Shown here: piece after piece, positions 1 through 5,709 of the stretch | How the letters are laid out: every line of letters starts with the position of its first letter | Numbering within the stretch: the stretch's first letter is position 1 | Source: Affinibrenneria salicis | GTDB lineage: Bacteria; Pseudomonadota; Gammaproteobacteria; Enterobacterales; Enterobacteriaceae | Reading direction: 5' to 3' | Assembly (NCBI RefSeq): GCF_008710095.1 | Contig: NZ_VYKJ01000036.1 | Location: 1 to 6,144 of the forward strand | DNA: 6,144 nucleotides | Translations under genes and position numbers: made by a program | The notes under the pieces: model-generated | The model's input: only the letters and a program-made list of their open reading frames with translations | Database searches by the model: none | Told to the model about the DNA's origin: nothing

Positions 1-419
1 GCAGATATCCAGCCAGGGAAGCCCGCAGGGGCAGGGCTCATCGCTGACGATGGCCAGGGTATGGCCATCGTCGGGCAGGCCGCTGAATGGCCGGCCTGCC
101 GCGGCGCGGTACAGCAGAAGCTTCGCTACCGCCTCATGCTTAAAACCCTCAACGAGGATCAGATCCAGCCGGCTGGTATCCATACGGCTGGCGAGCCAGT
201 GAAGATCGGGCTCCTGCTGCTGCGGGGTTTCGGTCATTAGCGCCCAGCGCTGGTTGCCTGCCACCATGGTCTGCAGCGCGCCGGCCTTGCGTAATTCGTA
301 GCTGTCCTTACCCGGCGTACCGATATCCATCTGATGACGGGTGTGCCTGACCAATCCGGCGCGCATGCCCTGGCCTGGCGGGTTACAACGGGGCTCACTT
401 TTTGGGGCCGGGCAGTCTT
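1..419 (-). pseudogene. mobB: mobB remnant (molybdopterin-guanine dinucleotide biosynthesis adapter), N-terminus destroyed
   Basis: MobB is a GTP-binding P-loop protein that assists MobA in attaching GMP to molybdopterin for bis-MGD molybdoenzymes. Reading the minus strand from 361 to the left edge gives about 120 open codons that match E. coli MobB from memory: HTRHQMD, the PGKDSYELRKAGA block, the RWALMTET block, then SRMDTSRLDLILVEGFKHE. The C-terminal few residues lie outside the window. Upstream, bases 374-419 still align without gaps to the end of the P-loop and its helix (K-T, Q-K-V, P-V-V-T-R-Q), but in a different frame. A tandem CCTGG duplication at 369-378 explains the shift, because removing one copy restores TRQGMRAG. 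Two leucines of the helix have become Arg and Pro and an isoleucine has become Ser. The start codon and the first part of the P-loop are replaced by repeat DNA. mobA does not follow. A shortened product from an internal start would lack the nucleotide-binding site, so I treat it as dead. Confidence 0.85.
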
Positions 420-420
420 G

Positions 421-525
421 TCCTGTCTTCAGCGCTGCAGATACGCTGATAATGTTTTCCCCCGGGTCTGAGATGGCGCAGGGCGGCGCTGCCCGTCCAT
501 ACGCAAAGCACGATCCGGCTTAACG
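421..525. repeat. Tandem repeat unit 1 (105 bp), abutting mobB remnant
   Basis: First of three head-to-tail copies, running from TCCTGTCTTCAGCG to GGCTTAACG. By eye it differs from unit 2 by about seven substitutions and three single-base gaps. On the minus strand its end reads AAGACAGGACAAGACT and passes directly into the mobB P-loop remnant at 419. Both partners would have carried GACGGG- or GGGACG-like bases there, so a short-homology join is plausible. An open plus-strand frame across this unit (341-523) has no ribosome binding site and no recognisable protein content. Confidence 0.85.
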
Positions 526-633
526 TCCCGTCTTCAGCGCCTGCAGATGACGATGATAGTGTTTTCCCCCCGGGCCTGAGATGGCGCAGGGCGGCGCTGC
601 CCGCCCATACGCAGAGCGCGATCCGGCTTAACG
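526..633. repeat. Tandem repeat unit 2 (108 bp)
   Basis: Second copy, running from TCCCGTCTTCAGCGCC to GGCTTAACG. It shares with unit 1 the block GATGGCGCAGGGCGGCGCTG and the CGATCCGGCTTAACG end. Relative to unit 3 it has a G-run in place of the CTG codon and a missing base, so the short frame open in unit 3 is broken here. This looks like drift after duplication. Confidence 0.85.
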
Positions 634-732
634 TCCCGTCTTCAGCGCCTGCATATGACGCTGATAATGTTTTTCCAGCCGGGCCTGAGATGGCTCAGGG
701 CATCGCCACACCTTCCGTCTGCATAGCGCCAT
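628..732 (-). CDS. Possible tail of an unidentified gene or a 34-aa small ORF inside repeat unit 3
   Basis: The minus strand reads ATG at 732 through 34 codons to TAA at 628. The product is basic and ends with RLEKHYQRHMQALKTGR, which looks more like the amphipathic C-terminal helix of a real protein than random translation. The frame is open upstream without a further Met for nine codons (GQKKKRGI among them) to a stop, and no good ribosome binding site is seen. Units 1 and 2 contain frame-broken versions. I do not recognise the family. It could be the last piece of a lost gene that once bordered this locus, or chance. Confidence 0.25.
   Translation of the reverse strand: MALCRRKVWRCPEPSQARLEKHYQRHMQALKTGR
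634..732. repeat. Tandem repeat unit 3 (outermost, more divergent, about 99 bp)
   Basis: Third copy. It opens with the same TCCCGTCTTCAGCGCCTGCA as unit 2 and stays alignable through GGGCCTGAGATGG to about 730, becoming less similar towards its right end. Similarity stops near 732. The minus strand of this unit holds the only intact version of the short reading frame at 628-732, so this copy may be closest to the source sequence from which the others were made. Confidence 0.75.
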
Positions 733-910
733 TATGCCGCGTTTTTTCTTCTGCCCGATGGATTCGCTTTAGGGGCAACCGGTTTAGCGCTGGAATTATC
801 TCTTCACACTCCCCCTTCCCCGCGGGCGTTTTTGGAAAAACAACGCTAAATTCGAGCTGTTAATCAGGTAGACTATAGGCAGTTCCCTGGCACAATGAAT
901 ACAGGTAGTC
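733..910. other. Intergenic region upstream of murB
   Basis: Together with the repeats, about 490 bases (420-910) lack a credible intact gene. This part holds a weak 5-bp hairpin (721-725 with 733-737) followed by T6 at 742-747, a CCCGCGGG palindrome near 819, and an AT-rich stretch from 832 leading to murB. No 5S rRNA remnant, which would lie here in the E. coli arrangement, is visible. The murB promoter must lie here or further upstream. TAGACTATAG at 869-878 is a possible -10 region, but I see no convincing -35 box at 16-18 bp. Confidence 0.5.
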
Positions 911-1948
911 ATGACGAATACAGGCCAATCCCTAAAGTCACTCAATACATTCTCTTTACCGGCCCGCGCGGAGTGCGTGGTTACCGCTGAATCGCTGGAA
1001 CAGCTGATCGATGCATGGCGCGATGCGCAGGTGCGACATCAGCCGGTGCTGTTTTTAGGCGAGGGCAGTAACGTACTGTTCACGCAAGATTTTGCCGGCA
1101 TGGTTATCCTGAACCGACTGAGGGGTATTGAGATCGAAGAGGGAACGGACTGTTGGCATATTTATGCCGGCGCCGGTGAAAACTGGCATCATTTGGTGGA
1201 GTACTCGTTATCGCAGGATATTGGCGGGCTGGAAAATCTGGCGTTAATCCCTGGTTGCGCCGGCTCCGCGCCTATTCAGAATATTGGCGCCTATGGCGTT
1301 GAATTTAGCCATATCTGCGAATATGTCGATGTCCTGAATTTGTCGCGGGGCAGTATCAGTCGGCTGTCTGCTGAACAGTGCAGGTTTGGCTACCGTGAGA
1401 GTATTTTTAAGCACCAGTATCGTAACGGTTTCGTTATCGTGGCGGTTGGTCTTTGCGTGAAAAAAAACTGGTCCCCGGTACTGAGTTACGGCGACTTAGT
1501 CCGCCTCGATGCCGCTGCGGTGACTCCTCGCCAGGTCTTTGACAGCGTCTGCAATATGCGGCGCAGCAAGCTGCCCGATCCCTCGGTGACCGGGAATGCC
1601 GGCAGCTTCTTTAAGAATCCTGTGGTGTCTGCTGACCAAACTGAGTTGATTTTACAGCGTTATCCGGACGCGCCGCATTACCCTCAGCCCGATGGACAGG
1701 TAAAACTGGCGGCGGGCTGGTTGATCGATCGCTGTCATCTGAAGGGGATGCAGATTGGCGGCGCGGCGGTTCATCGTCAGCAGGCTTTGGTCCTGATTAA
1801 TACCGGTAATGCGGTTAGTCGCGATGTGCTGCAGCTGGCCAGACATGTGCGGCAACAGGTGGCGGCGGAGTTCGCTATCTGGCTGGAGCCCGAGGTCCGT
1901 TTTATTGGCGCGCAGGGCGAAATTAATGCGGTTGAGGCTATAGCATGA
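911..1948 (+). CDS. murB: UDP-N-acetylenolpyruvoylglucosamine reductase (MurB)
   Basis: Cytoplasmic FAD enzyme that uses NADPH to reduce the enolpyruvyl group of UDP-GlcNAc-enolpyruvate to UDP-MurNAc, the second committed step of peptidoglycan precursor synthesis. The 345-residue product is about the length of E. coli MurB (342) and similar throughout. The FAD-binding motif LGEGSNVLF is at 49-57 and the NIGAYGVE segment at 124-131. The catalytic residues appear present: Arg162 in FGYRES, Ser232 in [10 protein letters not shown] (the proton donor) and Glu328 in EPEVRFIG. It belongs to the E. coli-like type I MurB. The ATG at 911 gives the family N-terminus (SLKSLNTF). Its ribosome binding site (AGGT at 903-906) is weak, and the other nearby ATG (895) is in another frame. 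The TGA stop overlaps the birA ATG by 4 bp, so the two are probably translationally coupled. Confidence 0.97.
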   Translation: MTNTGQSLKSLNTFSLPARAECVVTAESLEQLIDAWRDAQVRHQPVLFLGEGSNVLFTQDFAGMVILNRLRGIEIEEGTDCWHIYAGAGENWHHLVEYSLSQDIGGLENLALIPGCAGSAPIQNIGAYGVEFSHICEYVDVLNLSRGSISRLSAEQCRFGYRESIFKHQYRNGFVIVAVGLCVKKNWSPVLSYGDLVRLDAAAVTPRQVFDSVCNMRRSKLPDPSVTGNAGSFFKNPVVSADQTELILQRYPDAPHYPQPDGQVKLAAGWLIDRCHLKGMQIGGAAVHRQQALVLINTGNAVSRDVLQLARHVRQQVAAEFAIWLEPEVRFIGAQGEINAVEAIA

Positions 1949-2907
1949 AAGATATAACCATCCCGTTAAAGCTCATCAGGATTTTGGCCGACGGCGAATT
2001 TCATTCTGGCGAGAACCTGGGCGAAACGCTGGGGATGAGCCGGGCTGGTATCAATAAACATATTCAGACGATCCGCGAATGGGGAATCGATGTGTTTACC
2101 GTTACCGGTAAGGGGTATTGCCTGCCACAGGCGATGCAACTGCTGGATAAAGACAAAATCCTGCAGCAATTGCCTGACGGACGGGTGGCGGTGCTGCCTG
2201 TGATCGACTCGACCAATCAGTATCTGCTCGATCGTCTGGACTCTCTGCAGTCCGGCGATGCCTGTATCGCGGAATACCAGCAGGCCGGGCGCGGCCGCCG
2301 CGGTCGGCAATGGGTATCTCCTTTTGGCGCTAACCTTTATATCTCTTTGTACTGGCGGCTTGAGCAGGGACCCGCTGCGGCAATCGGCCTGAGTCTGGTG
2401 ATCGGGATAGTGATGGCGGAAGTGTTACACCAATTGGGTGCGGATGGTGTGCGCGTTAAGTGGCCTAACGACCTTTATCTGCAGGATCGCAAACTGGCCG
2501 GGATTCTGGTCGAACTGACGGGCAAGACCGGCGACTGCGCTCATCTGGTTATCGGCGCCGGTATTAATCTGATGATGCGGGAGTCGGCCGATAGCCTGAT
2601 TGATCAGCGCTGGATTAACCTGCAGGAAACCGGTATTCAGATCGATCGCAATATTCTGGCTGCAACTTTGCTAACGGAGCTCAGAAACGCGCTGACGCTG
2701 TTTGGACAGGAAGGACTGGCGCCGTTTACCAGCCGCTGGGCCGGGCTCGACAATTACTATAATCGTCCCGTCAGGTTGATTATCGGCGAGCGCGAAATTC
2801 GGGGTGTGGACCGGGGCATTGATCATCAGGGCGCCTTGTTGCTCGATCAGGACGGCGTTCTTACGCCTTATCTGGGCGGGGAGATCTCTTTACGCGGCAA
2901 CGGCTGA
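1945..2907 (+). CDS. birA: Biotin-protein ligase and biotin operon repressor (BirA)
   Basis: Bifunctional protein. It makes biotinyl-5'-AMP from biotin and ATP and transfers biotin to the AccB lysine. When the acceptor is scarce, the holo-repressor dimer binds the bio operator. The 320-residue product (E. coli 321) has the N-terminal winged helix-turn-helix (roughly residues 20-46, including [16 protein letters not shown]). The catalytic domain carries the biotinyl-AMP loop GRGRRGR at 115-121, the KWPNDLYL motif at 172-179, and Lys183 in [10 protein letters not shown]. The C-terminal SH3-like domain covers about 270-320 and ends GGEISLR. All three domains are intact, so both ligase and repressor functions should be kept. 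Translation starts inside the murB stop (ATGA), and no separate promoter is evident. Confidence 0.97.
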   Translation: MKDITIPLKLIRILADGEFHSGENLGETLGMSRAGINKHIQTIREWGIDVFTVTGKGYCLPQAMQLLDKDKILQQLPDGRVAVLPVIDSTNQYLLDRLDSLQSGDACIAEYQQAGRGRRGRQWVSPFGANLYISLYWRLEQGPAAAIGLSLVIGIVMAEVLHQLGADGVRVKWPNDLYLQDRKLAGILVELTGKTGDCAHLVIGAGINLMMRESADSLIDQRWINLQETGIQIDRNILAATLLTELRNALTLFGQEGLAPFTSRWAGLDNYYNRPVRLIIGEREIRGVDRGIDHQGALLLDQDGVLTPYLGGEISLRGNG

Positions 2908-2966
2908 CGGCGCGGAGAACACGCTTGCGCTATTTCTGCTAATGAAACGACTCGCCATTGTCCTGT

Positions 2967-3003
2967 ACCCTGCGGGATGCGTCCGCGCTGGTTAAATTTT
3001 TTT
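2967..3003 (+). terminator. Candidate intrinsic terminator after murB-birA
   Basis: A GC stem GCGG/CCGC (2972-2975 with 2983-2986) is extended by an outer ACC/GGT pairing (2967-2969 with 2990-2992). A run of seven T residues follows at 2997-3003. It lies about 60 bp after the birA stop on the correct strand. The inner stem is short and the T-run starts 4 bases after the outer stem, so strength is uncertain. Confidence 0.4.
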
Positions 3004-3009
3004 CCGTCG

Positions 3010-3041
3010 GCGCTTCCCGGTTTACATGAACCGGGAAACGC
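3010..3041. terminator. Strong inverted repeat between convergent birA and coaA
   Basis: TTCCCGGTT (3014-3022) and AACCGGGAA (3029-3037) form a perfect 9-bp stem with a 6-base TACATG loop. It is lengthened by GCG/CGC (3010-3012 with 3039-3041) across one C/A mismatch. It sits 36 bp beyond the coaA stop, where a terminator is expected, but neither strand has a T-run just after it. It may act as a 3'-end stabilising hairpin or a shared barrier to transcription. Confidence 0.45.
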
Positions 3042-3076
3042 TGGTCAGCCGCCTGCTGGCGCGATCGATAGAGCTG

Positions 3077-4027
3077 TTACTTACGTAAACGGACGCATTC
3101 AATCGCGTGGTTCGCACTTTTGGTCATAATTAAACTGGCCCTCTCACGCGTCGGCAAAATATTTTGATGCAGGTTTAATCCATTAATTTCTTTCCACAAT
3201 CCGCTGGCGATATCAGTCGCTTCTTTCTCTGAAAGTCTCGCATAATTATGGAAATAGGAATCCGGATTTGAAAAGGCGCCCTGACGGAATTTCAGAAAAC
3301 GATTAATATACCAGGTCTGCAGTAAATCTTCCGGCGCATCGACGTAGATTGAGAAGTCAACGAAATCAGATACGAAAACGTGATGAGGATCATGCGGATA
3401 ATCCATGCCGCTTTGTAAAACGTTTAATCCTTCAAGAATAAGAATATCGGGCTGTTCAATTGTCTTGTGTTCGTCAGGTACGATATCGTAAATCAAATGT
3501 GAATAAATTGGCGCGGTGATCCTGCTGGCGCCGGATTTAATATCCGATACGAATTTCACCAGGCTATGCATATCGTATGATTGAGGAAATCCCTTTTTCT
3601 TCATCATGTTACGTTCTTTTAACACTTTATTGGGATGAAGAAAACCATCGGTAGTGATCAATTCCACCCGGCGGTGTTCCGGCCAGCGGCTTAGCAGCGC
3701 CTGCAGCACGCGCGCGGTGGTACTTTTGCCTACGGCAACGCTGCCGGCGATGCCGATAACGTAAGGAATTCGTTGCCCGTCGGTACCAAGGAATTGTTCC
3801 AGCACCGCCTGGCGGCGCAGATTAGAACTGATATAAAAATTTAACAGACGTGATAAAGGCAGATAAATCTCGGCCACTTCATCTAATGAAAGATCTTCGT
3901 TAATCCCTTTTAATTTGGCGATCTCTTCTTCCGTTAATGTCAGCGGTACGGAATCACGTAGCGTGGCCCATTGCCGACGATCAAACTGTAAATAAGGAGT
4001 AGACAAGGATTGCTCTCTGTTTCTCAT
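3077..4027 (-). CDS. coaA: Pantothenate kinase, type I (CoaA)
   Basis: Phosphorylates pantothenate with ATP to 4'-phosphopantothenate, the first and rate-controlling step of coenzyme A synthesis in enterobacteria. It is feedback-inhibited by CoA. From the ATG at 4027 the product is 316 residues, exactly the E. coli length, and near-identical in long blocks: the Walker A motif GSVAVGKST at about 95-103, [46 protein letters not shown], and the C-terminus [19 protein letters not shown]. Upstream in-frame starts (GTG at 4072, ATG at 4048) would add 15 or 7 residues with no family match and no ribosome binding site. At the chosen start only an AGG about 12 bases upstream is visible. The gene is richer in A+T than murB and birA by eye. 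It is transcribed toward birA, as in E. coli. Confidence 0.96.
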   Translation of the reverse strand: MRNREQSLSTPYLQFDRRQWATLRDSVPLTLTEEEIAKLKGINEDLSLDEVAEIYLPLSRLLNFYISSNLRRQAVLEQFLGTDGQRIPYVIGIAGSVAVGKSTTARVLQALLSRWPEHRRVELITTDGFLHPNKVLKERNMMKKKGFPQSYDMHSLVKFVSDIKSGASRITAPIYSHLIYDIVPDEHKTIEQPDILILEGLNVLQSGMDYPHDPHHVFVSDFVDFSIYVDAPEDLLQTWYINRFLKFRQGAFSNPDSYFHNYARLSEKEATDIASGLWKEINGLNLHQNILPTRERASLIMTKSANHAIECVRLRK

Positions 4028-4199
4028 AAGTCGAATTAGCCTGTTCATACAGGTAAGAAGGGCCGGGCTCACTTAAACAGAGTAAAACTTTCATCTCAGT
4101 GTCTTTAGGCCACAGACCCTATCTCATATTGTTGTTATCACTATAGAGTGGAGGTTACCACTTAGCGGGCAGGAATAAGAAGAGAAAATCTGCGGATGT
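4028..4199 (-). promoter_or_regulatory. coaA upstream region, promoter not resolved
   Basis: This leader lies between the GNAT gene and coaA. Read on the minus strand it holds a TATAGTGATAAC segment (about 4133-4144) and an AT-rich stretch that could carry a -10 box, but no confident -35 partner. GTGG and CCAC arms around AGGTTA (4148-4161) could make a short 4-bp hairpin. A 37-codon frame starting at 4094 overlaps the coaA start. coaA probably has its own promoter here, since a hairpin separates it from the upstream gene. Confidence 0.3.
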
Positions 4200-4225
4200 G
4201 CCGAACCGGCTTCAATCGGTTCGGC
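4200..4225 (-). terminator. Hairpin just after the GNAT gene, possible terminator
   Basis: GCCGAACCG (4200-4208) and CGGTTCGGC (4217-4225) form a perfect 9-bp stem with an 8-base loop. On the minus strand it begins 6 bases after the GNAT stop codon. The following sequence is only loosely T-rich (ATTTTCTCTTCTT, starting about 10 bases after the stem), so it may be a weak intrinsic terminator or a 3'-protective hairpin rather than a strong one. Confidence 0.5.
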
Positions 4226-4231
4226 CGGGAA

Positions 4232-4780
4232 TTAGCTGGCGATTGCCCGCACAGTGTTGTTTACGGCGAAAAGGCGTTTGTAATAAATCGCGGTGGGATG
4301 GTAGAAACCATCGGGCGTACAGGCGTAATCCGGTAATTCCCCCAGCAGACGGTAGCCCTGCGAGCGATAGAATGATTCGGCTGGCGAGCCGCTTTGCGTA
4401 TTGAGGTAGAGCAGCCCCCGGCGCTGCGACAATGCGGTTTTTTCCAGCGTGGCGAGTAATTGCCGGCCAACGCCCAGCCTGCGCTTTCCGCTGCGGACCA
4501 GCAGATTTTGTACTTCAGCCCGATTCCGGCCATTGTCTTTCTGGCAACATTCCAGCTGTATGCTGCCGGCGATACCGTCCTGATCGCGGGCAATCCACAG
4601 AAAACGCTCGCCTTGCGCGACGGCAGGGCGAAGACGGTGAAAATAACTTTCTGCTTCTTCATAAGACACCGGCGCATCATAGCCGACGGATGCGCCATGG
4701 CTTACCGCGTCGATCAGTAAATCGGCCAGCTCTTGATGATAGACGGGTAATGTAGCGACATTTAATAATACAATTTTCAT
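4232..4780 (-). CDS. GNAT-family N-acetyltransferase, substrate unknown
   Basis: Members of this superfamily transfer an acyl group from acyl-CoA to an amine. The 182-residue product has the expected layout. The segment around 62-76 (WIARDQDGIAGSIQL) fits the central beta strands. EVQNLLVRSGKRRLGVGRQLL at about 89-109 is motif A, with the acetyl-CoA pyrophosphate signature R-x-x-G-x-G at 100-105. LYLNTQSGSPAESFYRSQGYRLLG at about 124-147 is motif B, with a Tyr in the usual C-terminal position. The substrate-binding end (DGFYHPTAIYYKRL) does not identify the substrate. The ATG at 4780 is preferred over the adjacent GTG at 4783, because GGAGG sits 6 bases before the ATG but only 3 before the GTG. 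It lies upstream of coaA in the same direction but separated by about 200 bp and a hairpin, so cotranscription is doubtful. E. coli has no such gene here as I recall. Confidence 0.85.
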   Translation of the reverse strand: MKIVLLNVATLPVYHQELADLLIDAVSHGASVGYDAPVSYEEAESYFHRLRPAVAQGERFLWIARDQDGIAGSIQLECCQKDNGRNRAEVQNLLVRSGKRRLGVGRQLLATLEKTALSQRRGLLYLNTQSGSPAESFYRSQGYRLLGELPDYACTPDGFYHPTAIYYKRLFAVNNTVRAIAS

Positions 4781-4783
4781 CAC

Positions 4784-4795
4784 TCACCTCCAGTC
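4784..4795 (-). promoter_or_regulatory. Strong Shine-Dalgarno of the GNAT gene
   Basis: The minus strand reads CTGGAGGTGAGTGATG. The GGAGGTGA core is close to the perfect anti-16S complement and is by far the strongest ribosome binding site among the genes here. It decides the start in favour of the ATG at 4780. Confidence 0.8.
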
Positions 4796-5058
4796 CGCTG
4801 CAAACTATCATCTGTGGTGAAGCAATATTCATTCCAGGCCGGAAACGCTGTACCGGCGGGGAGCCTGGCGCCGCGCGTCGCCGCGCGCGCACTCTTTCAG
4901 TGCAACACCTAGCCAAAAGGTGCGGCAGCCGGCTTTGCCGCGCCAGACCAGCGTGCCAGAAATGTGAAATACGGCCGCGCGAAAGGGCGCAATATCGCCC
5001 GGAGCGAAGATTCTTTACGCTGATCGCCGGGCGGGGAGGTAGATTGCCGTCTGTTTTT
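4796..5058. other. Gene-free, GC-rich, hairpin-rich region between GNAT gene and tRNA promoter
   Basis: No supported gene. The GNAT promoter must lie near the left end but is not clear. At 4868-4892 is an almost pure GC run with a repeated GCCGCGCG and an alternating CGCGCGCGCAC (4882-4892), the type of sequence that can adopt Z-DNA. Two hairpins follow, at 4906-4922 and 4919-4944, which share bases and cannot form together. A third lies at 4985-5000 (GGGCG/CGCCC). A minus-strand frame at 4677-4916 is an overlap artefact. Confidence 0.6.
4915..4944 (-). terminator. Minus-strand terminator-like hairpin with T4
   Basis: GGTGCGGCA (4919-4927) and TGCCGCGCC (4936-4944) pair over 9 positions including one G/T wobble, with an 8-base loop. 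On the minus strand the stem is followed immediately by TTTT (4918-4915). It could stop transcripts moving left from the tRNA region and so insulate the GNAT gene, but the T-run is short. Confidence 0.35.
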
Positions 5059-5073
5059 GGATAAAATCTAAGC
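5059..5073 (+). promoter_or_regulatory. Candidate FIS binding site upstream of tRNA operon
   Basis: GGATAAAATCTAAGC matches every defined position of the degenerate FIS consensus (G at 1, Y-R at 4-5, W at 8, Y-R at 11-12, C at 15). Its centre at 5066 is about 70 bp before the predicted transcription start, on the right face for activation. The E. coli thrU(tufB) operon is known to be activated by FIS from upstream sites. Use of this exact site is inferred. Confidence 0.6.
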
Positions 5074-5087
5074 GATAGTGCGTTTTA

Positions 5088-5136
5088 GGCAATTTTTTTG
5101 TTGCATAGGTCGCTCTGTCTACCTAGAATGCGCAGC
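5088..5136 (+). promoter_or_regulatory. Promoter of the thrU-tyrU-glyT-thrT-tufB operon
   Basis: The -35 box TTGCAT (5101-5106) and -10 box TAGAAT (5124-5129) are separated by the optimal 17 bp. A T-rich tract (5092-5099) just upstream of the -35 resembles an UP element. The bases after the -10 (GCGCAGC) make a GC-rich discriminator, the hallmark of ppGpp/DksA stringent control of stable-RNA promoters. Transcription is predicted to start near 5136, leaving a leader of about 8 bases before the first tRNA. Confidence 0.88.
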
Positions 5137-5143
5137 ACTTGAT

Positions 5144-5219
<76 letters not shown>

Positions 5220-5237
5220 TAATCAAGTAGACAATCT

Positions 5238-5322
<85 letters not shown>

Positions 5323-5548
5323 ATTCGACGTTAGCGATAGCGTCACGCCAGAGGGGAGACAGTATTTCCGTTCTGGAAGGGTGAGGCGGTTGGTATGACA
5401 ATCCTTTCCTCACCGGCAGTTTCAACCTTAGTCAATAAGGTAACCTGAAACGCGAAAGCGAGGCAGGTGAAGATGAGGCCGAACGTTCATTGTTGTTTTC
5501 CCTCAGCTTCGAAATTCTACAGAAAATCAGGTAGCCGAGTTCCAGGAT
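5323..5548 (+). other. Structured 226-nt spacer between tRNA-Tyr and tRNA-Gly
   Basis: This transcribed spacer is long compared with the other gaps in the cluster (18 and 10 nt). It can form a row of helices in order. CCAGA/TCTGG pairs 5348-5352 with 5372-5376. GGTGAGG/CCTCACC pairs 5380-5386 with 5408-5414. GTTTCA/TGAAAC (5419-5424 with 5446-5451) encloses CCTTA/TAAGG. Next comes CGC-GAAA-GCG (5451-5460), a GNRA tetraloop that competes by one base with the previous stem. Last, GAAGATGAGG pairs with CCTCAGCTTC (5469-5478 with 5501-5510) with one mismatch. No tRNA-like fold or open frame of note is present. It may be a processing spacer or a source of a stable RNA fragment; that is inference. 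Confidence 0.5.
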
Positions 5549-5623
<75 letters not shown>

Positions 5624-5633
5624 AACAAGATGT

Positions 5634-5709
5634 GCTGATATAGCTCAGTTGGTAGAGCGCACCCTTGGTAAGGGTGAGGTCGGCAGTTCGAATCTGCCTA
5701 TCAGCACCA
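5634..5709 (+). tRNA. thrT: tRNA-Thr (anticodon GGT)
   Basis: A 76-nt gene. Acceptor GCTGATA/TATCAGC, anticodon GGT at 5667-5669 in a CTTGGTA loop on an ACCC/GGGT stem, T-loop TTCGAAT, encoded CCA. From memory it is identical to E. coli thrT. It reads ACC and ACU, and together with thrU covers most threonine codons. The last tRNA before tufB. Confidence 0.97.

Noticed and set aside
341..523. 60-aa plus-strand ORF
   Set aside because: It crosses the mobB remnant antisense and repeat unit 1; no ribosome binding site and low-complexity content.
721..747. Hairpin plus T6 as a terminator upstream of murB
   Set aside because: The stem is only 5 bp of mostly AT pairs and there is no plus-strand gene upstream within the window to terminate.
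869..878. TAGACTATAG as murB -10 box
   Set aside because: Plausible -10 but no -35 hexamer at suitable spacing, so not called as a promoter.
2804..2995. 63-aa plus-strand ORF overlapping the birA end
   Set aside because: It lies in another frame of birA and its 3' flank, and includes the candidate terminator.
3981..4094. 37-codon minus-strand ORF ([10 protein letters not shown]...) overlapping the coaA start, possible leader peptide
   Set aside because: Only a GAG directly before the ATG, no regulatory codon run, no attenuator; too little support to call.
4261..4755. Several overlapping ORFs on both strands across the GNAT gene
   Set aside because: They are other-frame shadows of a GC-rich gene; only the frame at 4232-4780 shows family motifs.
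5490..5518. Internal promoter before glyT (TTGTTG, 17 bp, AATTCT)
   Set aside because: The -10 matches consensus at only 3 of 6 positions, which is expected by chance in AT-rich spacer.
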